A stretch of DNA of 44,375 nucleotides from the NCBI GenBank assembly GCA_910579015.1, contig CAJTRO010000031.1:1-44375 (forward strand). Direction: 5' to 3'. Position numbers and translations under genes: made by a program. The notes under the pieces are model-generated. The model was not told the DNA's origin and ran no database searches. It worked only from the letters and a program-made list of their open reading frames with translations. Shown one piece after another: positions 25,195-33,672 of the stretch (positions are counted from its first letter, which is position 1; each line of letters starts with the position of its first letter). The stretch is from an uncultured Dorea sp. GTDB lineage: Bacteria; Bacillota_A; Clostridia; Lachnospirales; Lachnospiraceae.

Positions 25195-25631
25195 TTAAAA
25201 ACAGCCTTCCTGATTTTCTGAGCTTTATCTACAGCGACCGCCGTGCGGTGTGCGTCGCCCGGATAACAGATCAGGAAATCCCCCTCTTCCAATATGACCG
25301 ATCCGTTCTTTGGGCCCTCCATCGACAGGAAATCCTCCTCCTTTACATACTCCTTCACATCCATGTTATGGACGAAATTCAGGTCAATCTGCTCCCTGCC
25401 CTCAACCATCAGATGAATATCCAGATAATCCCTGTGCGCTTCCCAGAAACGCTTCTCTGCTTCCATTGTCTCACATTCTATCATGTTAAAAAATAAGCGC
25501 TTCCCGTCTATCTCGTGACTGCCCCTGTCATACTCACAAAGATCGTGCTCCTTCGCATACCGGAAGCACTCAAACACCCCGTCCTCCAGAAAAAAATATT
25601 CCCTTAAGTTCCGAACATTTCCAAATATCAT
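25182..25631 (-). CDS. YhcH/YjgK/YiaL family protein (NanQ-type sugar anomerase)
   Basis: Cupin-like protein of 149 residues. E. coli members of this family (YhcH/NanQ) speed anomerisation of sialic acid, which fits the operon. Conserved residues are in AHRDYLDIHLMVEGREQIDLN and FLICYPGDAHRTAVAVD, where the histidines and aspartates would hold a metal. The ATG at 25631 has AGGAGG ten bases upstream; the frame is open further but without a better site. It lies between the SSS symporter and the ROK kinase. The 3' end is duplicated just downstream. Confidence 0.88.
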   Translation of the reverse strand: MIFGNVRNLREYFFLEDGVFECFRYAKEHDLCEYDRGSHEIDGKRLFFNMIECETMEAEKRFWEAHRDYLDIHLMVEGREQIDLNFVHNMDVKEYVKEEDFLSMEGPKNGSVILEEGDFLICYPGDAHRTAVAVDKAQKIRKAVFKVRI

Positions 25632-25710
25632 ACGCTTTTTTCCTCCTGGTTCTTTGTTCATCCAAAGTCTCATCCTCTCCAAAGCCCGAAGCTTCAGATG
25701 TACATTTATT

Positions 25711-27211
25711 TTAATTCTTATAGATTGTTGTATCAGGCGCCGGAACAGAGGTATCCCCCTTTATCTTCCTGTAGATCATGCTCGACGGAATACCGACCAT
25801 AAGCGACACAGCAATGGAGATCAGGGAATAGGACCAGATAGACACCGCCTTTGCCGGGACGAAATACTTGATAACGACCATCACAAGCGATGCCGTGATG
25901 AATGCAAGCGCCGCTCCGAATGTATTCGCCGTCTTCGTAAACGCCCCCAGAATAAAGGTTCCGATCAGGATACCCAGCACCAGTCCCATGAAACCATTGA
26001 ACCACTCATATGCGGATTTCACGCCTCCATTTGCCAGGATCATGGCTACTGCGATAGAGAAAATCCCTACGATCAGAGATACATACTGTCCGATCTTTGT
26101 CTGCTTCTCGAAGCTTAACTCCTTCTTTGAAAGGCGTGCCTGAATATCAAGCGTCCAGCTCGCCGCAACGGAATTAAGACCTGTCGACAGCGTAGACTGT
26201 GACGCCGCATAGATTGCCGCCAGGAGCAGTCCCGTGATGCCGACCGGAAGCTCGAAGGCGATGTAGGACGCAAAGATCTGATCCTGCTCTGCTGCCGGCG
26301 GAAGCGCATTCTGCTGATAGAATACATAAAGTCCTGTCCCAATGAGATAGAATACGGTTGCGATAAAGATGGAAAGCGCGCCGTTCGCCAGCATCATCTT
26401 GTTAAGCTTCCCCGTATCCGTCGTCGTCGTGAACCGCTGTACGATATCCTGGCTGGACACATAAGATCCCATCGTATTGAAGCCCGCACCCACGATCAGG
26501 ATAAATACACTGTCCTTCAGAATATTGGGTTGAAAGACAGGCTGATCCGCAGCCAGGAACTTATGCTCCGACGTAAATGCAGTGAATACCGCCCCCAATC
26601 CTCCGTCAATATGTGCCAGCAGAAAAATCAGCGAAAAGGTAACACCTAACAGAAGCACGGATCCCTGGATAAAGTCCGTCCAGAGCACAGATTTCAGCCC
26701 GCCCGTGTAAGAATAGATAATTGCGATCACACCCATGATAATGATCAGCAGATTCACGCTGATTCCTGTCAGGCTTCCCAGCACCATGCAGGGCAGATAC
26801 ATGATGATCGACATGCGCCCCGTCTGATAGACGATAAACATCACCGCGCCGAGTACCCGCAGTCCCTTGCTCCCAAATCTTAATTCCAGGTAATGATATG
26901 CCGTATCAATATCCAGCTTACTGTAAATCGGCAGGAAGAACCGGATCGTCAGCGGGATCGCAAGCAGCATACCAAGCTGTGCAAACCACATGATCCATGT
27001 ACCCGCATAGGAATTGCCCGCAAGAGAGAGAAACGAAATGGGGCTCAGCAGTGTGGCAAAGATGGATACAGAAGTCACCCACCACGGAACCGTCCCGTCG
27101 CCCTTAAAATATTCCTTTCATTTCCTTTTTCGCAAAGTGAAGGCCGGCGAACAGTACCGCTGCCAGATATACCACTAAAATAGTAAGATCAATAACCGTA
27201 AATCCCTGCAT
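25711..27211 (-). pseudogene. Sodium:solute symporter (SSS family, sialic-acid type) with 5'-proximal frameshift
   Basis: About 490-codon SSS-family symporter. From 27211 an ATG with AGGAG eight bases upstream opens MQGFTVIDLTILVVYLAAVL, which is a normal SSS N-terminus, but it ends in TAA at 27106-27104 after KKEMKGIF. The rest (EYFKGDGTVPWWVTSVSIFAT and onward) continues in another frame to 25711 with no further lesion. The junction fits loss of five bases between tandem AAAGG copies (AAAGGAAAGGA becoming AAAGGA). A GTG at 27078 could start a shortened protein, but it would lack the first helix. In the operon it would be the sialic acid importer. Alternatives: phase-variable switch or assembly error. 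Confidence 0.85.
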
Positions 27212-27250
27212 GTTCCCTTCTCCTGTCTCGTGAAATAATCCCAGAATCCT

Positions 27251-28174
27251 TTAATGAGCGCAAAACTTCTCTTTCGCTGTGCGGATCATCTGCGCCGCCT
27301 CCTGTACGACAGCCCTGTCACTCTCAACCAGTGACGGCAGCGGCTTTCTCACTCCTCCAAGCATCAGCCCTTCATTGATCTTGAGGACCTCTTTGATAAC
27401 CCCGTACATATTCCCATGTGCAGAGCACATCTTGTAGATGATCTCGTTGACGGCGTATTGAAGCTCTCTCGCCTTCTGCATCTTACCCGCTTTTACGTAT
27501 TCTTCTAATCTTAGGAATAATTCCGGCATCGCCCCATATGTTCCGCCGATACCGCCTTCTGCCCCGATCGCCAGACCGCTTATGAACTGTTCGTCCGGTC
27601 CGTTGAAGATTACATAATCCTCTCCGCCTGTCTGCTTGAACATCTGGATATCCTGAACCGGCATGGAAGAGTTCTTAACCCCTATCACCCTCGGATTCTT
27701 CATCATTTCCTTAAACAGCCCCGGCGTAAGCGCTGCTCCCGCAAGCTGTGGTATGTTATAAATGACAAAATCCGTATCCGGCGCCGCCTGACTGATGTCG
27801 TTCCAATACTGCGCGACGGCATATTCCGGCAGCCGGAAATAAATCGGCGGTATCGCCGCCACCGCATCTACTCCCAGACCTTCGGCATGTCTGGCAAGCT
27901 CGCGGCTGTCCTTCGTGTTGTTACAAGCAACATGGGCAATGATCGTAAGCTTCCCTTCGGCCGCTTCACAGACATTTTCAAGAACAAGCTTCCTGTCCTC
28001 CACACTCTGGTAGATACACTCGCCGGAGGAACCATTTACATAGACGCCCTTAACGCCTTTTTCTACAAAATATCTCGTCAGCGCCCGTACTCCCTCGGGG
28101 CTTATCTCTCCTTCCCGGTCATAGCACGCATAGAACGCCGGTATCACGCCTTTATACTTACTCAAATCTCTCAT
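27251..28174 (-). CDS. nanA: N-acetylneuraminate lyase / DHDPS family aldolase
   Basis: Class I aldolase splitting sialic acid to ManNAc and pyruvate, 307 residues. Hallmarks: GSSGE (48-52) for substrate carboxylate binding, catalytic Tyr about 139 in FVIYNIPQLAG, Schiff-base Lys about 167 in VIGVKNSS. The wider DHDPS family also includes other keto-acid aldolases, but nanE, a ROK kinase and nagA in the same operon make the sialic acid role likely. AAGGAG is nine bases before the ATG. Confidence 0.9.
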   Translation of the reverse strand: MRDLSKYKGVIPAFYACYDREGEISPEGVRALTRYFVEKGVKGVYVNGSSGECIYQSVEDRKLVLENVCEAAEGKLTIIAHVACNNTKDSRELARHAEGLGVDAVAAIPPIYFRLPEYAVAQYWNDISQAAPDTDFVIYNIPQLAGAALTPGLFKEMMKNPRVIGVKNSSMPVQDIQMFKQTGGEDYVIFNGPDEQFISGLAIGAEGGIGGTYGAMPELFLRLEEYVKAGKMQKARELQYAVNEIIYKMCSAHGNMYGVIKEVLKINEGLMLGGVRKPLPSLVESDRAVVQEAAQMIRTAKEKFCAH

Positions 28175-28220
28175 GATCTACATCTCCTTTTCTTTTTGGC
28201 CTGCATATGCATCCCACAGC

Positions 28221-28910
28221 TCAATGCTCCAGCGCTTCCACAAACAATCTCGTGATCACCTGCGGTCTGGTAATGATCGAGCCTGTCACAACACAGAATG
28301 CGCCAAGCTCTATCACCCGTCTCGCCTTTTGAGGCGTATCGATATTTCCCTCTGCAATCACCCTGTGCTTTACCTTCGCAATGATCTTTCTCAGGATCTT
28401 AAAATCGTCAGCTTCGATACGGTCTCCTCTGCTTTGCTCTGTATATCCGACCATCGTCGTCCCGATAAAGTCGAACCCCAGCTCATCTGCATGGATTGCT
28501 TCTTCAATGGTTGAACAGTCGGCCATCAGAAGCTGTCCCGGATATCTGGCCTTTACCTGTTCAAAAAATGCATCCAGCGTAAGCCCTCCCGGGCGCACCC
28601 TTCCTGTCGCATCCATTGCAAGGATCTCTGGCCTTACTTCCATCAGCTCGTCGACCTCTCTCATGGTCGGCGTGATGTAGATATCACTGTCTTCGTAGTC
28701 TCTCTTGACGATCCCGATGATCGGAAGCTCCACCTGGGATTTGATCTCACGGATATCCTCTCTGGTGTTGGCACGGATCCCCCCTGCCCCTCCCTCCTTC
28801 GCCGCCAGGGCCATCCTTCCCATGATAAATGAAGAATGGAGCGGTTCTTCCGGCAGTGCCTGGCAGGATACCACCAGCTTTCCCTTAAGTCGTTCTATAC
28901 ATTCATCCAT
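28221..28910 (-). CDS. nanE: N-acetylmannosamine-6-phosphate 2-epimerase
   Basis: TIM-barrel enzyme converting ManNAc-6-P to GlcNAc-6-P, 229 residues. Recognisable segments: VVSCQALPEEPLHSS at the start, GGIRANTREDI, IIGIVKRDYEDSDIYITPT with the catalytic Lys, and RVIAEGNIDTP / GAFCVVTGSIITRP at the phosphate site. I start at the ATG at 28910, preceded by AAGGAG; the frame extends to 28964 without a good site. It is the first gene of the sialic acid operon, just downstream of a terminator that ends the previous operon. Confidence 0.93.
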   Translation of the reverse strand: MDECIERLKGKLVVSCQALPEEPLHSSFIMGRMALAAKEGGAGGIRANTREDIREIKSQVELPIIGIVKRDYEDSDIYITPTMREVDELMEVRPEILAMDATGRVRPGGLTLDAFFEQVKARYPGQLLMADCSTIEEAIHADELGFDFIGTTMVGYTEQSRGDRIEADDFKILRKIIAKVKHRVIAEGNIDTPQKARRVIELGAFCVVTGSIITRPQVITRLFVEALEH

Positions 28911-28972
28911 ATCCCTTTCACTCCTTTCCGGCGCCTTGTACTTCTCAAAAACAGAACTTTTCACATCTAAAA

Positions 28973-29011
28973 GTACCCTCAGTGTATGTATGGCAGTTAC
29001 ATTGAGGGTAC
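28973..29011 (-). terminator. Terminator between the sgc-like operon and the sialic acid operon
   Basis: Minus strand GTACCCTCAATGTA pairs with TACACTGAGGGTAC over 14 positions with one wobble, followed by TTTTAG. It follows the stop of the semialdehyde dehydrogenase gene. No clear promoter is visible in the 60 bases before nanE, so some readthrough into the sialic acid operon is possible. Confidence 0.75.
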
Positions 29012-29055
29012 CTTTAGTTATTTGTATTTTACTTAGAAACTATTCAAGAATTATT

Positions 29056-30570
29056 CTATATTGTACCGTCCCAGGTAGACACTGTTTTCACTTTCTTCTC
29101 TTCTTCATCGAACCACCGGCTTGTGACTACCTTGCCTTCCGTATAGAATTGGAAACCATCCTTTCCAAGGCAGTGCAGATCCCCGAAGAAAGACTGCTTG
29201 TGCCCGTTAAACGGAAACATTCCGACCGGCACCGGGATCCCGACATTCACACCGACCATCCCTCCATCCGTATGGCGGACGAATTCTCTTGCATGATAAC
29301 CGCTCTGGGTATAGATGACGGAGCCATTGGCAAAGGGATTGGCATTCATGATCTTAAGCCCTTCTTCAAAAGACTTCACCCGTTTGATGCACAGGACCGG
29401 TCCGAATATTTCTCTTTCACCTATCATCATTCCCGGCTTCACATGGTCGAAGACCGTCGGGCCGATATAGAAGCCCTTCTCATACCCTTCTACCTTCACC
29501 CCTCTGCCGTCCAGGACAAGCTTTGCCCCTTCTGAAACTCCGGTTTCTATCCATTTCCATATATATTCTCTGTGGCCTGCATTCACCACCGGCCCTAATT
29601 CGGTCAGTTTGTCATATGCCGGTCCCACTCTTAACTTCCCTGCCTTATCCACGATCTGCTCAACCAGCGCGTCCGCGATCTCTTCTTCTACGACCACTAC
29701 GGGAAGCGCCATACAGCGCTCGCCGGCACACCCGAAGGCCGCATTGATGATGCCGGCCGCCGTCCGCTCAACCGGCGCATCCTTAAGTACAAGCGCGTGA
29801 TTCTTCGCCTCACAGAGGGCCTGAACTCTTTTCCCGTTTGCCGCGGCCGTGGAATAGATATGCCTGCCTACAGACGTGGAACCGACAAATGTGATCCCCC
29901 TGATATCCGGATGATTTAAGAATATCTCCGCCTCTTCTCGTGAACAGGTTACGATATTGATCACTCCGTCCGGAAGCCCCGCCTCCTTATAGAGCCTGGC
30001 AATCCGCATACAGGTCCGGGGCGTGAAGGTAGACGCCTTTAGAACAATCGTATTCCCGCAGGCGATACACATGGGCGCCATCCACCCCATAGGGATCATC
30101 GCCGGAAAATTGAACGGGACGATCCCGGCAAATACCCCCAGAGACTCCCGGTACATTACCGTGTCAAAGCCTTTCGACGCGTCCATCAGACTGTCCCCCA
30201 TAAGAAGGGACGGCGCAGAAAGCGCCTGTTCCGTTCCCTCCTGGGCTTTCAGCACATCTCCCTCCGCCTCCGCCCACGCCTTCCCATTCTCAAACGCCAC
30301 AGACATCGTAAGCTCTTCTCTGTGTGATATCAGAAGCTCCCGCAGACGGTAGAGAATCTCCATCCGTTTCCGCACAGGCATGGCGGACCATCCCGGATAC
30401 GCCGTTTTTGCCGCGTCTATCGCTTCTTCTATCTCCTCTTTCGTACAACACGGGACCTGGGCGGTCACCTCTCCTGTACTGGGATCGAATACATCCGTAT
30501 ACTTCTTTGTATCCGAAATCCTGTATTCACCATTTACATAATAAGACAGCTTCTTTCCTTCACCTGCCAT
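29056..30570 (-). CDS. mmsA: CoA-acylating methylmalonate-semialdehyde dehydrogenase family protein
   Basis: NAD-dependent aldehyde dehydrogenase of the CoA-acylating MmsA/IolA type, 504 residues. Typical segments: GIVPFNFPAMIPMGWMAPM, the active-site loop GCAGERCMALPVVV with the nucleophilic Cys, and FNGHKQSFFGDLHCLGKDG. Known members turn malonate or methylmalonate semialdehyde into acetyl-CoA or propionyl-CoA in inositol and valine breakdown; no other inositol genes are here. As last gene of the DeoR-linked operon it probably oxidises a short aldehyde released from the sugar to an acyl-CoA (inference). AGGAGG is four bases from the ATG; 11 bp follow the permease gene. Confidence 0.9.
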   Translation of the reverse strand: MAGEGKKLSYYVNGEYRISDTKKYTDVFDPSTGEVTAQVPCCTKEEIEEAIDAAKTAYPGWSAMPVRKRMEILYRLRELLISHREELTMSVAFENGKAWAEAEGDVLKAQEGTEQALSAPSLLMGDSLMDASKGFDTVMYRESLGVFAGIVPFNFPAMIPMGWMAPMCIACGNTIVLKASTFTPRTCMRIARLYKEAGLPDGVINIVTCSREEAEIFLNHPDIRGITFVGSTSVGRHIYSTAAANGKRVQALCEAKNHALVLKDAPVERTAAGIINAAFGCAGERCMALPVVVVEEEIADALVEQIVDKAGKLRVGPAYDKLTELGPVVNAGHREYIWKWIETGVSEGAKLVLDGRGVKVEGYEKGFYIGPTVFDHVKPGMMIGEREIFGPVLCIKRVKSFEEGLKIMNANPFANGSVIYTQSGYHAREFVRHTDGGMVGVNVGIPVPVGMFPFNGHKQSFFGDLHCLGKDGFQFYTEGKVVTSRWFDEEEKKVKTVSTWDGTI

Positions 30571-30581
30571 GCTTCCTCCTT

Positions 30582-31454
30582 CTAATCCTGCTGTGCATTT
30601 CTGATCATCTTAAGCAGCAGTAATGATATCGTAAATATACAGATCAGCAGTATCATAGACAATGCCGAGCTGTATCCTATATTGAAATAACTGAATCCCT
30701 GATAATATGCATATATGTTCAGCGTCTGCGTGGACACTCCCGGTCCTCCGGCCGTCATTGCCATAATGGAATCATATCTGCGGATAGCGTCCATGATCCT
30801 GAACAACAGCGCCAGAAGAACCATCGGCTTTACCAGCGGAAGTGTCACATAGAAGAATTTCTGCAAGGTATTCACTCCGTCCATCACCGCCGCGTCGTAA
30901 TAATCCTGGCTGATCCCCTGTATCCCCGCCAGAAGGATCATCGTTACAAATGGAGTTGACAGCCATATATCCGTAGCTATGATCGTAACCAGCGCAGTCT
31001 TTGGCGAGCCCAGCCAGTTGACGGCAGGTACGTTAAGCTTCCCAAGCAGATAGTTGACAATCCCCAGATCAGCATTGAACATCATCCGCCACATGATACC
31101 GGATACAACCGGCGTGATCATCATCGGAATGATATACAGCGACCGCAGAAGCTTCACTCCCTTAAATTCCCGCGAAAGGAGCAGTGCGATCAGCATACCC
31201 AGAACCATCTGTCCGGTAACCGTAGAAACCACCTGTATCACCGTCACCTTGATGGCCGAACGGAAATATTCATCCTTAAAGGCACGTACAAAATTCCCGA
31301 TCCCTGCAAATCCCGCAGACTGCGGTTTTGTGATATTATACTCGAACAGCGATATCCCAAGAGAGAAGATAAGCGGCACGGCAGTAAGTGCGATCAGCAC
31401 CACAAAAGACGGCATCGTAAGCATATATAAGGATCTAAGATCTCTTTTCTTCAT
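30582..31454 (-). CDS. Carbohydrate ABC transporter permease (MalF/UgpA type)
   Basis: Integral membrane permease of 290 residues with six predicted helices and the cytoplasmic EAA loop YYDAAVMDGVNTLQKFFYVTLP. It pairs with the MalG-type permease encoded just upstream (3 bp gap) and the binding protein before it. No ATPase gene is in the operon, as is frequent in Clostridia, where one shared MsmK/UgpC-type ATPase serves many importers. Family assignment is firm, substrate unknown. Confidence 0.92.
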   Translation of the reverse strand: MKKRDLRSLYMLTMPSFVVLIALTAVPLIFSLGISLFEYNITKPQSAGFAGIGNFVRAFKDEYFRSAIKVTVIQVVSTVTGQMVLGMLIALLLSREFKGVKLLRSLYIIPMMITPVVSGIMWRMMFNADLGIVNYLLGKLNVPAVNWLGSPKTALVTIIATDIWLSTPFVTMILLAGIQGISQDYYDAAVMDGVNTLQKFFYVTLPLVKPMVLLALLFRIMDAIRRYDSIMAMTAGGPGVSTQTLNIYAYYQGFSYFNIGYSSALSMILLICIFTISLLLLKMIRNAQQD

Positions 31455-31457
31455 AAT

Positions 31458-32288
31458 CTAACCTTTCACCGCCCCTCCCATCAATCCCCGTACCAGACTT
31501 CTCTGGCAGAAGATGGTAAAAATCAGGATCGGAAGAACGACCAGTACGGATGCCGCGCATAACGATCCCCAGTTTGTCCCCGAACTGCTTACGAACGACT
31601 GAATATAGATTGGCGCAGTCTTTGTAGAATTGCCTGTCATGATCACCGCATAGAAGTATTCGTTCCACGACATCATAAATGCGAACATTGCACAGGTTGC
31701 AATCCCCGGTTTTACCACCGGCAGGCAGATCCGCAAGAATGTCCCGATCCGGCCGCAGCCGTCAATCAGGGCCGCCTCTTCGATCTCCGCCGGAACTCCC
31801 TGGAAGAATCCCATCATAAGCCATGTCACGAAAGGCAGAACAGTCGTCAGATAGATCAGGATCACGCTGACATAACGATCTGTAAGGGACAGATAATTGA
31901 ATATCATATAAAACGGAATGATAATTCCCATCGGCGGGATCATACGCGCCAGTATGATCCCGATCCCCATTGCGTTGCCCGATCTGCTGTTATTCCTTGC
32001 AAGCGCATATCCCGCCATCACCCCGAGCATAACCGCAAGAATGGTTGCCGACACCGATATCACCAGACTGTTCTTAAGGCTTTCTAAGAAGGATACGTTC
32101 TCAAGCAGTCCTCTGTAGTTCGTAAAATCCGGCATGAAGAGCCATTTGGGAGGCATAGCAAACGCTTCCGCCTTGCTTTTCATAGACGTTGAGATCAGCC
32201 AGTACAACGGAAATAATGAGACCAGAACGATAATGCCGGTAAGGATATTCAGGCTTCCATTTATTATCTTTATCTTTAATTTATACAT
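31458..32288 (-). CDS. Carbohydrate ABC transporter permease (MalG/UgpE type)
   Basis: 276-residue permease with six predicted helices; EAA loop EIEEAALIDGCGRIGTFLRICLP. The N-terminal WLISTSMKSKAEAFAMPPKW is characteristic of MalG-type subunits. It lies 40 bp after the binding-protein gene and 3 bp before the MalF-type gene, so the three are cotranscribed. Confidence 0.92.
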   Translation of the reverse strand: MYKLKIKIINGSLNILTGIIVLVSLFPLYWLISTSMKSKAEAFAMPPKWLFMPDFTNYRGLLENVSFLESLKNSLVISVSATILAVMLGVMAGYALARNNSRSGNAMGIGIILARMIPPMGIIIPFYMIFNYLSLTDRYVSVILIYLTTVLPFVTWLMMGFFQGVPAEIEEAALIDGCGRIGTFLRICLPVVKPGIATCAMFAFMMSWNEYFYAVIMTGNSTKTAPIYIQSFVSSSGTNWGSLCAASVLVVLPILIFTIFCQRSLVRGLMGGAVKG

Positions 32289-32328
32289 AACATCTCACCT
32301 ATTCTTATCCATGTATTCCCGGACAGCT

Positions 32329-33672
32329 CTATTCGATCACGCCTTCTCGTTTCAGAAGCTCCTCCACATCCTTCCAGAGCTGATCGACCGCAGACTGCGC
32401 GTCTTTCTCCCCCAGCGCCACATCCGCGATCTGGATCGCAAGAAGACTGCGGATCTCTGTCATCTCGTTGATCGCCGGGAAGTAATTGCTGATGGGATCG
32501 TGTTCCAGTGCATAGTTGACGGCTTCTGCCAGCTCCTCGTCAAAATACTCCCCGATCTCAGGATCGTCCAGCACGTCTGTACGCACCGGCCCCGTCTGTA
32601 CGCCGCTTTTCACCTGCTCCATCTGAAGCTCATAGCCGGATACAAATTGCAGGAACTTCCATGCCTCCTTCGGGTGCTCTGTCCTGGAGGCCATCAGAAA
32701 CATCCACGGTGAACCAATGGCGTGCCCCTCTGTAAAGGCCGCAAAGCCGACGTCATCCGCCACCTGTGATTCCCCGCTGTTAAGGACGCCGTTTGCCAGA
32801 ATAGACGTATCGATCCACATCGCCGATATTCCCTGCTGGAATGCAAGCTGTGCCTCCTCATATCCGTAACTGCTGATCCCGGACGGGGCATACTCATGGA
32901 ATTCTGAAAAAAACTCCGCGGCCTTCACAGCCTCTTTGCCCCCGATCCGCGAATAATCTATGCCGCCTTCGGCGTCCTCCCAGCTTCCGCCGCAGATCAT
33001 CCACAGCATTGCCCACAGAAATGTATTCGCATTCCCTTCCCTGCTTGCCCTGAAGGATATGCCGTACTTGTTTTCCTCAGGAGCATTCAGCGTCTTTGCC
33101 GCTTTCAGGACTTCCTCAAGCGTGGTCGGCGGCTCCTCCGGATCAAGCCCCGCCTCCTTAAACATTGCCTTGTTATAGTAGAGGATATTTACCCCCATAT
33201 TATACGGTACGGCATAGCGTTCCCCATCCACCACGGCAAGCGACAGCATAGAATCAGACAGTCCCTCTCTCCATGCGCTCTCTGTCAGGCTTTCATCCGC
33301 AAGATACGGCTCTAACGACTGTACCCAGCCGCCATCCAGAATCGTACCGATGGTGGCCGGAGACGCCATCACCACATCATACTGCTGGTTATTGGAGGAC
33401 AGCCCAAGCATCATCTTATCCATATAGCTTGACTCTGCCATAATCTCATAGTTGATCTTAATGCCTGATTCTTCCTCAAATTGATCGAAGTAATTCAGCA
33501 TGTCTTTCGTCTGCTCATTTTCAGAGAGGATAACATTCAGCGTAACCGTCTCGTCATCCTTTTTTCCCGCTTTCTCTGTGCCGTCGTCTTTACTGTCCGA
33601 TCCCCGGCATCCCGAGAGCATCCCCGCAGACAATACAGTAATCAACAAAATTGCAAACGCTCGTTTTTTCAT
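32329..33672 (-). CDS. Sugar ABC transporter substrate-binding lipoprotein
   Basis: Extracellular solute-binding protein (family 1), 447 residues. The N-terminus is a lipoprotein signal with lipobox LSGC near residues 19-22, then a charged linker rich in Asp/Lys. The mature part shows PYNMGVNILYYNKAMFKEAGL, typical of sugar-binding members. The ATG has AGGAG about seven bases upstream and overlaps the kinase stop by four bases (ATGA). Ligand is unknown; the kinase, dehydrogenase and aldolase-like neighbours suggest a sugar, sugar acid or polyol. Confidence 0.92.
   Translation of the reverse strand: MKKRAFAILLITVLSAGMLSGCRGSDSKDDGTEKAGKKDDETVTLNVILSENEQTKDMLNYFDQFEEESGIKINYEIMAESSYMDKMMLGLSSNNQQYDVVMASPATIGTILDGGWVQSLEPYLADESLTESAWREGLSDSMLSLAVVDGERYAVPYNMGVNILYYNKAMFKEAGLDPEEPPTTLEEVLKAAKTLNAPEENKYGISFRASREGNANTFLWAMLWMICGGSWEDAEGGIDYSRIGGKEAVKAAEFFSEFHEYAPSGISSYGYEEAQLAFQQGISAMWIDTSILANGVLNSGESQVADDVGFAAFTEGHAIGSPWMFLMASRTEHPKEAWKFLQFVSGYELQMEQVKSGVQTGPVRTDVLDDPEIGEYFDEELAEAVNYALEHDPISNYFPAINEMTEIRSLLAIQIADVALGEKDAQSAVDQLWKDVEELLKREGVIE

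Noticed and set aside
30582..33672. ABC importer as the sialic acid transporter replacing the broken symporter
   Set aside because: It is in a different operon with its own kinase, dehydrogenase and regulator, and a terminator separates it from nanE; possible but unsupported.
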